A DNA stretch of 64,000 bases from Tachypleus tridentatus (lineage: Eukaryota; Arthropoda; Merostomata; Xiphosura; Limulidae). A program made the position numbers and the translations under genes. The DNA lies in the NCBI RefSeq assembly GCF_004210375.1, contig NC_134832.1:155989592-156053591 (forward strand), read 5' to 3'. Positions 36,311 through 47,900 of the stretch are shown in pieces; position 1 is the first letter of the stretch; the number at the start of each line of letters is the position of its first letter. Below the pieces are notes generated by a model that was given only the letters and a program-made list of their open reading frames with translations, was not told where the DNA came from and ran no database searches.

Positions 36311-36330
36311 AAACACAAATCAATCCATTT

Positions 36331-36423
36331 ATTGGTATATGTATAAATAAGTGTTATCCATGTAACCAGTTTCACATGTATATGTATAAATAAGTGTCAT
36401 CCATGTAACCAGTTTCACATGTA
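36331..36423. repeat. Two-unit tandem duplication (about 44 bp)
   Basis: TATATGTATAAATAAGTGT and CCATGTAACCAGTTTCACAT are repeated with little divergence. Confidence 0.85.
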
Positions 36424-36681
36424 TAAGTTTTAACTCTTCTCATGCAGAATTTGGAGCAATGTTAATAAACTTATTTTAAAAAGCATTAAATATATTCAAA
36501 ATAACTTGCCACTAAATAATTACTTTACAGGAGGCTGCATTCTTATAAAAGTAAATTAAGATACGTAAGTATTAAAATCATAATGACAAATAGAAGCTAA
36601 ATTCATCCCATGGGAGCTGGTGCAGAAATCCATATTCCTACAGCAGGTTAGCTCCCAACTCATCATTAGTATCAATTTTCC

Positions 36682-36795
36682 AGCTGGGTGATGATGACTA
36701 GCTGCCTTCCCTCTAGTCTTACACTGCTAAATTAGGGACGGCTAGCGAAGATAGCCCTCGAGTAGCTTTGTGAGAAATTCAAAAACAAACAAACA
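36682..36795 (+). mobile_element. SINE family A 3' fragment
   Basis: GATGATGACTAGCTGCCTTC through AAATTAGGGACGGCTAGC to a CAAACAAACA tail. Only the 3' half is present. Confidence 0.85.
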
Positions 36796-37304
36796 TAAAC
36801 TTCTATCGCTTTAATTTAGTGTTTGCTTCCCATGGTGAAGAGGGTGCCGGTAAGGTATTTTGTAGCTTTGTATTAAGTAAGAATATAACACCATTAATGT
36901 TTTAAAATAACTTCACTCTCACAAGTCTCAAGCCTTCCCCTTATTTTAATTATTAATACCTCTTCCATATTGGTAATATAAATATAACTGTGTAATAAAA
37001 TCGAATTAAGAAACAATAGCTACTACATGGCAGTCTCTTACAGGACAACAATCAGAGAACAAACTTATATATACACGTCATATTCACGTTTCATGTTTGT
37101 GTCTGTATCGAGAAACTACGGTACTTATACATTAGAATACATCTTTACTAAAATATAAAATATTATGATAATTGCTAGTACTATGAAAAATATGTTTTGC
37201 TCCACCAATAAATAAGGATGACATATTTATTTGAAAGAATATAGTATTATGTGTTCATATGAATCATGATGCAGGTGGGAAAAGCTCTCAAAGAAGTTGG
37301 CTTA

Positions 37305-37830
37305 GAAATCTCTCTTTGACTTAACACTTGTTGACTGACAAACCTCTCTTTGACTTTCCACCTATTGACTAATAAACCTCTCTTTGACTTAACACCTGTT
37401 GACTGACAAACTTCTCTTTGACCTAATACTTGTTGACTGACAAACCTCTCTTTGACTTAACACCTGTTGACTGACAAACTTCTCTTTGACCTAATACTTG
37501 TTGACAGACAAACCTCTCTTTGACTTTCCACCTATTGACTAATAAACCTCTCTTTGACTTAACACCTGTTGACTGACAAACCTCGCTTTGACCTAATACT
37601 TGTTGACAGACAAACCTCTCTTTGAATTTCCACCTATTGACTAATAAACCTCTCTTTGACTTGCCAGTTGTTGACTGACAAACCTCTCTTTGACTTACCA
37701 GCTGTTGACTGACAAACCTCTCTTTGACTTAACACCTGTTGACTGACAAACCTCTCTCTGACCTAATACTTGTTGACAGACAAACCTCTTTTGATTTACT
37801 TCCTGTTGGCTGACAAACCTGCCTTTAGAA
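37305..37830. repeat. 34-bp minisatellite with higher-order structure, about 15 units
   Basis: Units share AACCTCTCTTTGAC and GTTGACTGAC. Three subtypes (TTTCCACCTATTGAC, TTAACACCTGTTGAC and CTAATACTTGTTGAC) recur in that order three times, suggesting a 102-bp higher-order unit. Confidence 0.9.
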
Positions 37831-38394
37831 TTATTTACTCCATTGTAGACTGTGCTTCTGTTAACCATGATTATGAACATTTGTGTCCAACACCACAGGC
37901 GATGAAACATCACAAGAAAAGTAACTTCAGCCACCTTTCACGTGAAAACAGTTGTTGATTTTGGTATAGGGCCAGATAGAGCCTTCAAAGTAGTGTTTGT
38001 TATTTACTTAGCTTTGTCACAATGAGTTTCTGGAGTCGGGAGCTTTTCATTAATAGCATATCTGATGAAGGTATTGTTCCAGTTGGATTAGGGCGTCACT
38101 TCAGAGATTGTGGCTCTCTTGAAGGATATACTGAGTATAAAGTATTAGTTTTTGTAATACGTTGTTCACCTTAAAAGTGTAAACTACATTATGTAGATTA
38201 TATGTTGCTTTTCTCACGTGATGATTACGTGTTGTATTGTCTAAGTTCTATGTTTCTGTTTCATTACTCACTTAACAGTCCTATTACGTAGTTTTATTTT
38301 GTTTAATACTTACATTATACAGTTAAGTTTCTTTGTTCATCTGGTAATTGTCAATTATGTTACTGTTATTTTTTATTTCGTTTACTTTTTTCAC

Positions 38395-38735
38395 CATATG
38401 ATGATTTTAATGGCATTATGTAAGTTTTATCTTCTCTCTTCCCTTGTTCTTTTGGTAATTAAAAGTTATATTATTTTTTTATGTTCTCTTCACTACCTGG
38501 TAATTATAATTACATAATGAAGTTTTATCTTCTCTCTTCCCTTGTTCTTTTGGAAATTAAAAGTTCTATTATTTTTTATGTTTTCTTCATCACTTGATAA
38601 TTATAATTACATAATGAAGTTTTATCTACTCTCTTCCCTTGTTCTTTTAGTAATTAAAAGTTCTATTATTTTTTATGTTCTCTTTACCACTTGATAATTA
38701 TAATTACATAACGAAGTTTTATCTTCCCTCTTCCC
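38395..38735. repeat. about 105-bp tandem repeat, 3-4 units
   Basis: TAATTATAATTACATAATGA, TTTTATCTTCTCTCTTCCC and AATTAAAAGTTCTATTA recur in order. It lies 0.4 kb upstream of the next Popeye exon. Confidence 0.85.
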
Positions 38736-39151
38736 TGATTTACCTGGTAGTTACTTATGTGTTGTGTTATTTAATGCACATGATGTTTCATACAGGACTT
38801 TCCTTTTCTATATTATATGATATTTGTCAGTTGTTTTGTTGACCGAATCATTTGGTACAGATGTATAAATCATTCAGGAAAAAAACATGAGTTAGTTTTT
38901 ATCCGTCCATCATTGTTCTACACGTATCTTACCGTAGTGGTTTGTCTTTACTGATATGTGTAATACTAGTGACAATAAATTTCAATCAGATAATTTAATA
39001 GATTCGAAGAGTGAAATCTCATAAACTGAAATATTGTTCAGTTTACAACTGTATAAACTACCGTTAACAACTAGGGTAGCCAACTTACAAAACCGTGTAT
39101 TCTGATTTTATGAGTAAGAAAGGTGTAATGATGACTTGGTTTATTTCACAG

Positions 39152-39335
39152 CTCGTCACTCAGGAAGGTTCTAAAGTGGATATTCGATTTCCTACCTTCA
39201 ACACTCCAGTTACCTCTCGCGCTGTTTCTAGAGCTTGTAACTCGCTGAGACGAAACCCGAATAATCACAAAAGTGTCTTTAATTGTCCTGAGCCACCAAA
39301 CAGAAAGGTTAGAATAAAATATGCATCTCATAAAG
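39152..39335 (+). CDS. Popeye-domain protein, exon (start of C-terminal tail)
   Basis: The acceptor is GTTTATTTCACAG and the donor is AAAG|GTAAGA. It begins in phase 0 and leaves one base. It encodes LVTQEGSKVDIRFPTFNTPV and then an Arg/Ser/Asn-rich, presumably flexible tail (RACNSLRRNPNNHKSVFNCP). KVDIRFPTF is like the FDIRLPS block just after the Popeye domain in POPDC2/POPDC3, so this should follow 29738-29890 directly. A weaker donor (AAAG|GTTAGA after 39307) is possible, but only GTAAGA fits the next exon's phase. Confidence 0.82.
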
Positions 39336-40300
39336 GTAAGATACTTAGGGAATTTCTGTTTATTGTTAATATTTATTGTACGTTTAAACTTCTTAAGAAT
39401 TTGTTTCACAAACTACATTTTTCTCAGTCAAAATCGATATATTTAGTTACACACAATAACAATGGTAATTAATAAAACTTATTACTTTTGATCTTATTGG
39501 TAAGTCTCCCTTGTCGTTTTCCACCAATCGTATTTAATTTACACTTATTACGTTGAATCTATCTTTCGATTCTGGGACTTGTTAGTGGTCCGACATCACA
39601 TGAGAGAACGTCTGGAAAGAAGATTAACCTACAATCTGGAGACCTTAAAATTATCTGGCTTAAATAAACACTTTTTTTTCCTGTATATTTCTATTTTTCC
39701 ATTTCTTGTTTAAATTTTAATTCCCACCGACTAATCCTTTCATGACTTGTAACTTTTATGCAGTAGATGTAATGTCACCTAGAATGTTCGTGCTGAACGT
39801 TCCATACAGTACGCACATAATTTCTTTGAATTCTGCACATGCACCTTTGTTATAAAATGTGCGATCTGACAAATTCGACACGTCATCCTTCTTTAAATAA
39901 ATTAGCGATTGTTAGATATTTTTGTTATTTTTATCACTTGTGCAGTTTTAACTACATTTGCTTAGTTTTCTTGGTAGTAATTTTCAATCCTGTTGTCATC
40001 TTAAGCGTTATATAGATTTTTTTCTCTGATGTCTGTAACTTTGTTCCTTTATTAGATATAATAGTGATACATTGTGCTGGTTACTATCATGAAAAACTAC
40101 CTAACTTAATCAAGATGAAGTAATTCTGTTTCAAAGATATTGTTCCTCATTCCAAGAGCATTTTTGTTAAGTTCAGTAGTTACGATAACTGACGGTTAAT
40201 GAGAGTTAGTTAACACTTTTCACACGTATTTAGAGATGTGACTATAATGTATTTACAAATTTTTAAATATTTTAATATATTTTATTTCTTTTCATCATAG

Positions 40301-40338
40301 ATAAAAGATCTCATGGACCCATGAAGACTGTGACATAA
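40301..40338 (+). CDS. Popeye-domain protein, last coding exon
   Basis: A strong acceptor (TTATTTCTTTTCATCATAG) is followed by two bases that complete the codon left by the previous exon (Asp). Then come KRSHGPMKTVT and TAA. Phase agreement and acceptor quality support it. The tail is not conserved, so homology cannot confirm it. ATTAAA at 40621 is a possible polyadenylation signal. Confidence 0.68.
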
Positions 40339-40796
40339 CTGATCAGTCTCTTTCTTGTAGTCTGTGATGCACCTAATGCCTCGACACACACTATGCAAAT
40401 TGGATGTACATCGAACTATAAGTTATGGGTTGCGTTACATCGAGTACTTTGTGTTTGGTTTATTTAAAGAAAACGCATTATTCACAAACAATAAGTTTTC
40501 AAATGATATGCACTAGAAGTACATAGAGAAGTTATCGCTTAATATTTACTACACCACACTTTTATGATTTACAATTTTATCTAAAATAAGAATAGTCTTC
40601 TACGAGGTTGAGTACGTTATATTAAATCTATTTTGGAGCCTCACTACGCCATCACAGTCCATTTCACTTCATCCTGTTATACTCTATTAGACGATTGCGC
40701 ATCTTGACAATAGTTCTCCAATGTAGCTTCCATTGCACAAGGCTCATCAGTCATCCATAACTTTTCACTCTTTATAATTTATCTAGTGTAGAGTTT
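40339..40796. other. Probable 3' UTR and intergenic sequence
   Basis: No further exon recognised. It may include the Popeye 3' UTR, ending near a variant signal ATTAAA (40621-40626). Confidence 0.4.
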
Positions 40797-41037
40797 ATTT
40801 TGTTTGTTGTTACGAATGGGTAATCTGTGCTCTGTCTACGAAGGCTATCTGTGAGCCGTCCCTAATTTAGCAATGAAAGACTAGAGGGAAGGCAGCTAGT
40901 CATAATCACCCACCGCCAACTCTTTTACCAACGAATAGTGAGAATTATATGCTCATTATTTGGTCTGACGGGGATACGAACCCGAGACACTCAGATTACG
41001 AGTCGAGCGCCCTAACCACCTGACCATGCTACGCCCT
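40797..41037 (-). mobile_element. tRNA-derived SINE, family A (reverse, diverged)
   Basis: GCCGTCCCTAATTTAGCAAT, then CTCTTTTACCAACGAATAG, and the tRNA head in reverse (ATTACGAGTCGAGCGCCCTA, then CCATGCTACGCC). Confidence 0.85.
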
Positions 41038-41249
41038 TATGCTTTCATTCACTGTGTGCTTGACGTGGCGATGTTGTACACATATGTAACGGAAACAACG
41101 TGTTTAGGTATTTAAACTGTTGGTCACGTGAATCTATACAGAGGTTAGAAGCCTTATATTAAGGCTGTTTTGGTGTCCCATCACGTTGTTACAATCCATG
41201 TCACCACGTCTGATCTTGCTACACCTGGTGACCGTATATCTTCGCTGTA

Positions 41250-41366
41250 ACGCAAAGATGTATTTTGTAATACATAAAACACTGTTGTAATGACACAAAG
41301 ATGTATTTTGTAATACATAAAAATTGTTGTAATAACACAAAGATGTATTTTGTAAAACAAAACACT
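41250..41366. repeat. 43-45-bp tandem repeat, 3 units
   Basis: CAAAGATGTATTTTGTAATA and AAACACTGTTGTAATGACA recur three times. The minus-strand ORF of 152 codons crossing it and the neighbouring repeat is probably fortuitous. Confidence 0.85.
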
Positions 41367-41485
41367 GTTGTAAGGCTTTGCTGATAAAAGTATTCCCAAC
41401 CTGCCTGCCTGCTTTCCATAATACATCGAGAGGACGAAGACTACGGTTTTTCAACACCCATTTCAATAGTTGATAACAGAAAACC

Positions 41486-41733
41486 ATAGTTTTGTGTTGA
41501 CCCTGGAATTGTACAACAAACAATTTCATTTCAGAGCTGTTTGAGGTATCTAGAGGTTGAATGAATACATCATGGAAGCAACCCGTGTACACGTGATTTG
41601 CGTCGCTTTTCCAGTCGGAGAACTTTATGGATTACGTAGCACAGCATAAGTCACGTGGCCGTCACTTTAAATCGACCTTGTGTTCGTGGATTATCATCTT
41701 AGAAGATTACTTGCGACTGTGGTATAAGGTCTA
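41486..41733. repeat. Dispersed about 250-bp repeat, copy 2
   Basis: Shares AACCCGTGTACACGTGATTT, TGCGTCGCTTTTCCAG and TTCATTTCAGAGCTGTTTGA-type blocks with 33721-33970. Confidence 0.75.
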
Positions 41734-42884
41734 TTTCTGGATGGTTCTAGTGTTTTAAGTTGATTTATATTGAGTTGTTTTCCAATGCTATTGATTACAA
41801 GACATGTGCTCCAATTGGTATGTATAAATCATTGACCAAAACACACCTTATTTACCTATGTGGATGATTTCTGTTGTAGAGAGCTGTTAATTACTAATTC
41901 CACAACCTACGAAACGTCACGCAATATTCAAATATCGTTTTCATACCTTCCGTTCCACCATGACTTTATATCGGCTGGGCTTATTACGTGACCTGCTAAT
42001 CTGCATATTCAGAATAGTTTTGTAATAACGTAATCAACCCTCCTTACACCCTGTTTTACGATGAATCGTAATAATACGACTATAACTTTCTTAAAAGCGT
42101 TCTGTAGAATAATAATTTATAATTTTCAATAATTTCAATTAACATTTATTTGGAACAGTAAACTGTTTCTGCTTATGTAAGTGGTGTTGGTTGGCTGTTA
42201 GATAATAAATTATGAATTATTTCTATTTATTTATGGACATTTTTCACAACAATAAAAACGTTCAAATCTTATGATGCTATAAGTGCTTTATAATTCCAGT
42301 TATTTTTAATAATTGTAATAATCCTTAAAATGTAGTTTTATCTTACAGACAGAATGTAACAACTGCTACAAGAAAGGCCACAATTTCAAGATTTAAATAG
42401 ATTTCAACAAATTCTACGTTTTATGACAGAAGTTTAACCGAGTGTAATCCAACATGCGGGATAGAGATCTTTTATTGTGTTAATTGTTGATGGAATCGTG
42501 TTTTTTTTTCCTGCTAATCTACAACACAACCCTTTAGTTGTCTTTAACATTTTACTATGTTTAATAGAACCCTCTAACAGGTGAAATCAAAACTTAAGTA
42601 AAAATAAGAAGATAATTGAAACCTCTCAGCTCTGCACTAGAAGAGTACTAATGTGACAAATAACTAATTGTTTTAGACTGAAAAAATATATTAATATCTA
42701 AGTAAGCCTGAAAGTCTGTTTGAGAAGGTGTACATGTTTTTGGTGCTGAGTTGTAAAAGTAGTAAAAATAATATTTCAAACAAAAACAGCTGTGTTTAAT
42801 AAGTTGTTTGTGGTAGCCAATCCAAATAAGGAATTCGAATTGTTATAAACACCTTCTATTGTTTCTTGTTTCTTTTAAATTTTC
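41734..42884. other. No gene recognised
   Basis: AT-rich. A short splice-like stretch at 42342 (TTATCTTACAG, then a TECNNCYKKGHNFKI reading) is noted under rejected items. Confidence 0.5.
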
Positions 42885-43045
42885 GGGCAAAGGTACACAA
42901 GTGATATCTGTGCTAGCTGTCTCTAATTTGATATATTAACTAACGACGAATAGTGGGATTGAGCGTCACCTATATAACGCCCCCACGGCTGAAAGAAAGG
43001 GCATGTTTGGTGTGACGGGGGTTCAATCCCGCGATCTCTCTCCCC
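42885..43045 (-). mobile_element. SINE family A (reverse, internally deleted)
   Basis: ATCTGTGCTAGCTGTCTCTA joins directly to AACGACGAATAGTGGGATTG, then GGGGGTTCAATCCCGCGATC. The central body is missing. Confidence 0.75.
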
Positions 43046-43257
43046 ATCAGATAACACTGCACAACAATTTTTTTGAAAAGTTTTGCTTCCTGAATGTTTT
43101 TTGCTGATTGTGACAGGTACCTGGTGGGTATGCACAATTATAGTTTTGGTTTTGATTCATCACGTAAGAACTCTGAGAAATAGACAGTTAACTATTTACC
43201 GGCAATAACGTATTTAATTGCGTTTATGTTTCTAATACGCTATTAAGTTCAACATAA

Positions 43258-44830
43258 TTAAAAGTGTTTTGCTCCTGATTTTTGTTTGTATTCAATGTCC
43301 GGTGCATAACGTTGCAGTGTCCAACAGTAGTCAGCAAGCATTGACGGATTCCAGTTGCCCTGATATCGTTTTTCCATTGTAGCAATGTCCTGGTGAAACC
43401 TTTCATCATGTTCGTCACCGACAGCACCGAGATTTGCGGGTAAGAAGTCCAATGTAATGTAGGGCTCTGTAATTGCCAAGAAAATTGTCAACAACGTCTG
43501 TGAAGACTTTCCAGGCAATCTTTTCCGGCCCAACTAACAGATCTTCGAACCGCTTGTCACTCATAACATGTCTGATCTGAGAGCCAACAAAATGCCCTCT
43601 TTAATCTTGGCCTTAGTTATTCTTTGGAACATCTGTCTTAAGTAACGAAAATCTTCGCCTTCTTTGTACATTGCTTTCACGACATTCTTCATAAGTCCCA
43701 ATTTTATGAGAATAGAAGGCAAAAAATCTTTGCCGGGTTGACAAGCGGTTCATGCGCCACATTTTTCTGTATTGGAACTAACTTTTTTACGAATTGGCCA
43801 GCTCTGTCTAGAATAATGTGGCACGACTGTCCCATTCACAGATGAAACAACAGTACTTTGTATAGCCGAGCTGCAGTCCCAGCAACAGAGCAACGACTTT
43901 CAGATCTCCACAGATATTCCAGTTGTACTTGCTGTACTGGATGTGCTTTAGCAACATTTCTATGATCTCGTAAGTTTCTTTCATGTGTGCTGCATAGCCA
44001 ACAGGTATTGAAGGATGAACATTGTCATTGTGTAACAGAACAGCTTTGAGACTTAACATTGATGAATCAATAAAGAGACGCTACTCTTGCAGGTCATGGT
44101 CACTACCCAAAGCAGAGAACAATCCTTCGATGTCAACACAGAAACAGACTGTCAACTTGTGCAAAGAATTTGGTTGTATCATCTTGGCAGCTTCGAAAAA
44201 CAGAAATTGTTGTACCTGGTAACAGCAAGCACCATTCCTGCAGTCTCGAACCCAGCAATTCGGCTTTTGCTTTTGACAGATCCAAATCTCTGACCAGATC
44301 GTTTAATTCTGACTATGTTATGAGATGTGGATCACCTGAGGTGCACGGTTCAAAATCCGGATCAATGTCACTGCCAGTTCCCTGCATTGCAGTTTCTTCA
44401 TCTGGTTCGTCTAAGGTCCATTCCTCTGGTGGTTTCGGAATTGGAAGACTGTCGTCATGTGGCACGGGTCTCATTGCTGAAGGCAGATTAGGGTATTCAG
44501 TTGACTTCTTAATTTTGACAGAGAAACCAGACACATTAGTCAAACAGAAGTATCAGTCCGTCACATGGTCTTTCTGTTCTCGCCATATCATAGGGACAGC
44601 AAACGGCATTGTCTTTCGAGTGCCTCTGAGCCAAGCTCTCAGACAGACAGCACATGTCGCACAACAAATGTGAGGCGCCCATTCCTGGTCTTGATCACCA
44701 ATTTTACAGCCGAAGTACAGATGATATGCTTTCTTCACAAGAGCAGTCATTGAGCATCTCTGATGAACAAGCGTTTACTCGCCACAAATATAGCAGAATG
44801 TATCGCGACTGTTACGACATTGACGAGACA
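43258..44830 (-). pseudogene. Decayed copy of a repetitive intronless arthropod ORF of unknown function
   Basis: Read from 44830 down, several frames give one continuous protein-like sequence. It starts SRQCRNSRDTFCYICGE, then a stop, then an N-terminal Cys-rich region (CCATCAVCLRAWLRG, CYFC). An acidic linker (EEWTLDEPDEETA) follows, then LKAVLLHNDNVHPSIPVGYA, WNICGDLKVVALLLGLQLGY and TKYCCFICEWDSR. The last parts are FLPSILIKLGLMKNVVKAM and a C-terminal GAVGDEHDERFHQDIATMEK with NPSMLADYCWTL. I recall very similar sequences as many uncharacterised copies in arthropod and hydra genomes, so it is probably a mobile or virus-independent repeat protein. Paired Cys motifs and Asp-rich blocks may be functional, but no reaction can be assigned. 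At least three frameshifts or stops disable this copy. Confidence 0.7.
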
Positions 44831-44874
44831 TACTGATCGACACCAATCGTCTTGTTAAACGTTTATAACATATA

Positions 44875-45866
44875 CACCCTTGTGCAAATTAATTGAAACA
44901 AATGGTCATTTCACAATATTTTCAGCATGGTGTCCTGTGTAGGCTCGCTGGACCCGCTAATTTCCTTTAATATTCATTTTTTCACACAGACGGCGTCATT
45001 AGCTGTGTTTTGCAGTACGGTCGATCTATTTTTGGGATATATGACGAAATTTTGAGGAATATTACGTCATTCAAACTTGCGTTAGAAAGGCAAGGAAACC
45101 AGTCAAAAAACAACTTCTAACCAACTCAATGAAGAAAAAACTGTATCAATGGGGTCTATAATACAAGAACTGGACACAAGAACAATGGAGGAAGGTGTTA
45201 TTCAGTGACGAGACTCATTTCTTCGTACAGGGTCAAAGAAGTCTGCATGTTCGCAGATCTCCAGGTGAGAAACATCGAGAATCTCACATCAGTCAGTTCG
45301 TGAAACATCCCTTGAAGAAGATGTTTTGGGGCTTTTTCATCTACTATGGCATCGGAGGCTTACATATCGTAAAAAGTATGATGCGAGGGCCACAGTATAT
45401 CGAACTTTTGCAGAGAAGAGCAGTTCCAGAATTGAAAAAGAGATTTCCAGTTGGATCTGGCATTTTTCAGCAAGATATGACTCCGTGCCACACATCGAAA
45501 CTTGTGAAGAATTTTATGACTACAACGTGAATAAAGGTTCTGGACTGGCCTGGAAACTCTTCGGACTTAAATCCTATTGAAAATCTTTGGACGATTTGTA
45601 AAGAAAGACTTCTGGGAAAAGACTGTACTACGAAAGATAAACTAATTGAGGCCATAATTGAGGTGTGGTACCGCGATCCAAAAATTAGTAAAGATTGTAG
45701 TCAACTCGTGGACTCGATGCCAAAGCGGATTAATGATCTTCTGAAAAATAAAGGCGATCATATCATGTATTAATTTGTGAGTAATTTTTGGATTCTCAGA
45801 AATAAAACGCAAAAAGTTGAAAAAATCGTAATTTTTCGTCTTGTTTCAATTAATTTGCACAAGTGC
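44875..45866 (+). mobile_element. Tc1-like transposon, internally deleted
   Basis: Inverted repeats CTTGTGCAAATTAATTGAAA (left, and the same in reverse at the right), with TA at both outer ends. Inside, the + strand encodes KVLFSDETHFFVQGQRSLHV with the first catalytic Asp, then KKMFWGFFIYYGIGG, GIFQQDMTPCHTSKLV (second Asp) and, after a frame change near 45530, WPGNSSDLNPIENLW (third acid) to a terminal KNKGDHIMY. The DNA-binding N-terminus is missing and a stop splits the ORF, so it is non-autonomous. Confidence 0.88.
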
Positions 45867-46262
45867 TACTGAGGCAATGCTATATTCTGAAGCAGTGCGT
45901 ACACACAATAAGGTCTATATTAATCCAATGAGTAGCATCTGTGTATGCAAGCCACTTTTATAGCCAGCTAAGACAGTGTCAAGCTGACTCCTACCTGCCC
46001 GGGCTGCATACTTTCACAGAACAGCTTCCAACCTGGCCTGATTTCATGCCTGGACATGCCCAGACTGCACAAAACATTGTTCATAGGTCTCTTACAGAAG
46101 CAAAATATTTTGGACACAAATATAAGAAAAACCTCAACAAGAAAAAAAGATGATGAAACGGTACGTGATGGGCAAATTTGGATGTGAATTTCGTGATCAG
46201 CAGCCAAAAATCTATAAGAAACACTCAACAGTGTTCAAGAAGCAAAAACTTTGTTATGCAGT
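45867..46262. other. No gene assigned
   Basis: A 70-codon open frame at 45941-46153 (PGLHTFTEQLPTWPDFMPGH region) resembles nothing I know. It might belong to the same repeat family as 43258-44830, but I cannot show it. Confidence 0.4.
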
Positions 46263-46378
46263 GTAATTAGCGGCTACTCTGATGGCTTGTAACGCTGAAA
46301 ATTGGGTCCCGATACCTGCGGTGGGCATAGCTCAGATAGCCGATAGTGATGCTTTGCACTTAACATAAAACACACAAG
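46262..46378 (+). mobile_element. SINE family B
   Basis: GTAATTAGCGGCTACTCTGA head, B-box-like GGGTCCCGATACC, then GGTGGGCATAGCTCAGATAG and a CACTTAACATAAAACA end. Confidence 0.6.
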
Positions 46379-46745
46379 TATCAAATGTTGTTATTAACAA
46401 CAAACATACACAAGTATCAAATATATGTTGTTATTAACAAGAAACACACACAAGTGTCAAATATATGTTGTTAATAACAACAAACACACACGAGTGTCAA
46501 ATGTTGTTATTAACAAGAAACACACACGAGTGTCAAATATTATTAAGAACAAACACACACAAGTATCAAATATATGTTGTTAATAACAAACACACACAAG
46601 TATCAAATGTTGTTATTTACAACAAACACAAGTATCAGATGTTGTTATTAACAGCAAACACACAAATATCAGATGTTGTTATTAACAACAAACACACAAA
46701 TATCAGATGTTGTTATTAACAACAAACACACACAAGTAACAAGTG
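46379..46745. repeat. 33-42-bp tandem repeat, about 10 units
   Basis: TGTTGTTATTAACAACAAAC, then ACACACAAGTATCAAATAT, with variable numbers of AC and AT steps. It starts where the family-B SINE tail ends, so it may have grown from that tail. Confidence 0.88.
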
Positions 46746-46807
46746 TCTATTGCTGTTAACATTGTTTTTTTCTTTACTATTATAGATTTTATTTAATAAA
46801 TAAATAG

Positions 46808-47088
46808 GCCCGGCATGACCAAGCGTGTTAAGGCCAACGACTCGTAATCTGAGGGTCGCGGGTTCGCAACCCCGTCGCGCCAAACATGCTCGCCCTTTCA
46901 GCCGTGGGGGCGTTATAACGTTACGGTCAATCCCACTATTCATTGGTAAAGGAGTAGCCCAAGAGTTGGCGGTGGGTGGTGATGACTAGCTGCCTTCCCT
47001 CTAGTCTTACACTGCTAAATTAGGGACGGCTAGCATAGAGAGCCCTCGAGTAGCTTTGTGCGAAACTCAAAAACAAACAAACAAATAA
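46808..47088 (+). mobile_element. tRNA-derived SINE, family A (full length)
   Basis: Complete: GCCCGGCATGACCAAGCG head, anticodon-like CTCGTAA, GGGTTCGCAACCCC B box, body TTGGCGGTGGGTGGTGATGA and CTAAATTAGGGACGGCTAGC, tail CAAACAAACAAA. AATAAATA repeats flank it. Confidence 0.95.
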
Positions 47089-47249
47089 TAAATAAATTGT
47101 ACTTAAATACTATTATTAAAATCGTTATTTATATAATCATATTAATATATTTTGATTAAAATGCTACCGTAAGATAATACTTATAGTAAACATGAAAAAC
47201 AATACACGCAATACAAACTGTTTACTCATATGCACCTTTAGCAACCAAA

Positions 47250-47380
47250 CAGTCCCCCAGTGGTTCAGCGGTATGTCTGTAGACTTAGAACATTAAAAAC
47301 CGGGCTTAGATACCCGTGGTGGGCAGAGCAAAGATAGCCCATCGTGTAGCTTTGTTCTTAATTAAAAAAAAACAAAAGAA
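47250..47380 (+). mobile_element. SINE family B (well preserved)
   Basis: TCCCCCAGTGGTTCAGCGGT head, TTAGATACCCGTGGTGGGCA, AAGATAGCCCATCGTGTAGC, then an A-rich tail. Confidence 0.85.
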
Positions 47381-47900
47381 CGAAAGCAACCAAATAATAA
47401 ATATTTTAAAATGTTTGAGAGATAATAAACAAACCACGTACAAAATTAGAAATCATAGAATTATCAGCAGATACAAAATATTCACAAAACCAGAAATTTC
47501 TCAATCTCACTGAGTGGCGTTGTTAAACAGACTTACCATAGTTCTAAGTGAACAAAATAGAACAGTAGCTCACGTACTAGTGTTAGTAATTAATTAAGTA
47601 TTTATCAACTCTTGATATATATACACACAACCCCATCTTCACACTACATCACCCAAATAATGTTACATACTACATAGTATAGCACACAACGCATGCACAC
47701 TCACAATGTGTACACACACACTATAATAATATGGTATACATCCACACAGGATATCAACACATATAAATTAAAGGTATAAGAATGAGTTCACGATAAACTG
47801 AGGAAACAAAATAAGGAAGGTCGTGTTGTAATAAATCCTCCTCACAAGAGGGCGTGTCACGTCTACTTAGGTTTTCTGTCATCATGGTATTATACAAAAG

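Larger units (their letters stand above)
29891..39151 (+). other. Popeye intron (9.3 kb)
   Basis: A long intron between phase 0 borders. It is filled with a Penelope-like element, SINEs, a hAT terminus and several tandem arrays, given separately. 29891-30560, 34593-35150 and 36800-37300 show nothing recognisable. Confidence 0.7.

Noticed and set aside
37900-37958. Acceptor-like CACCACAG followed by a short frame to TGA
   Set aside because: Weak acceptor beside a tandem array; the Popeye phase is already satisfied by the exon at 39152.
41134-41592. Minus-strand ORF of 152 codons
   Set aside because: It is made of a tandem repeat and part of a dispersed noncoding repeat.
42342-42400. Possible exon with a zinc-knuckle-like reading TECNNCYKKGHNFKI
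   Set aside because: Too short, lacks the final Cys of a knuckle, stops at once, and no partner exon is visible.
46808-46885. tRNA gene (tRNA-like sequence with CTCGTAA loop)
   Set aside because: It is the head of a SINE, followed by the shared body and tail. The same is true of the other tRNA-like heads.
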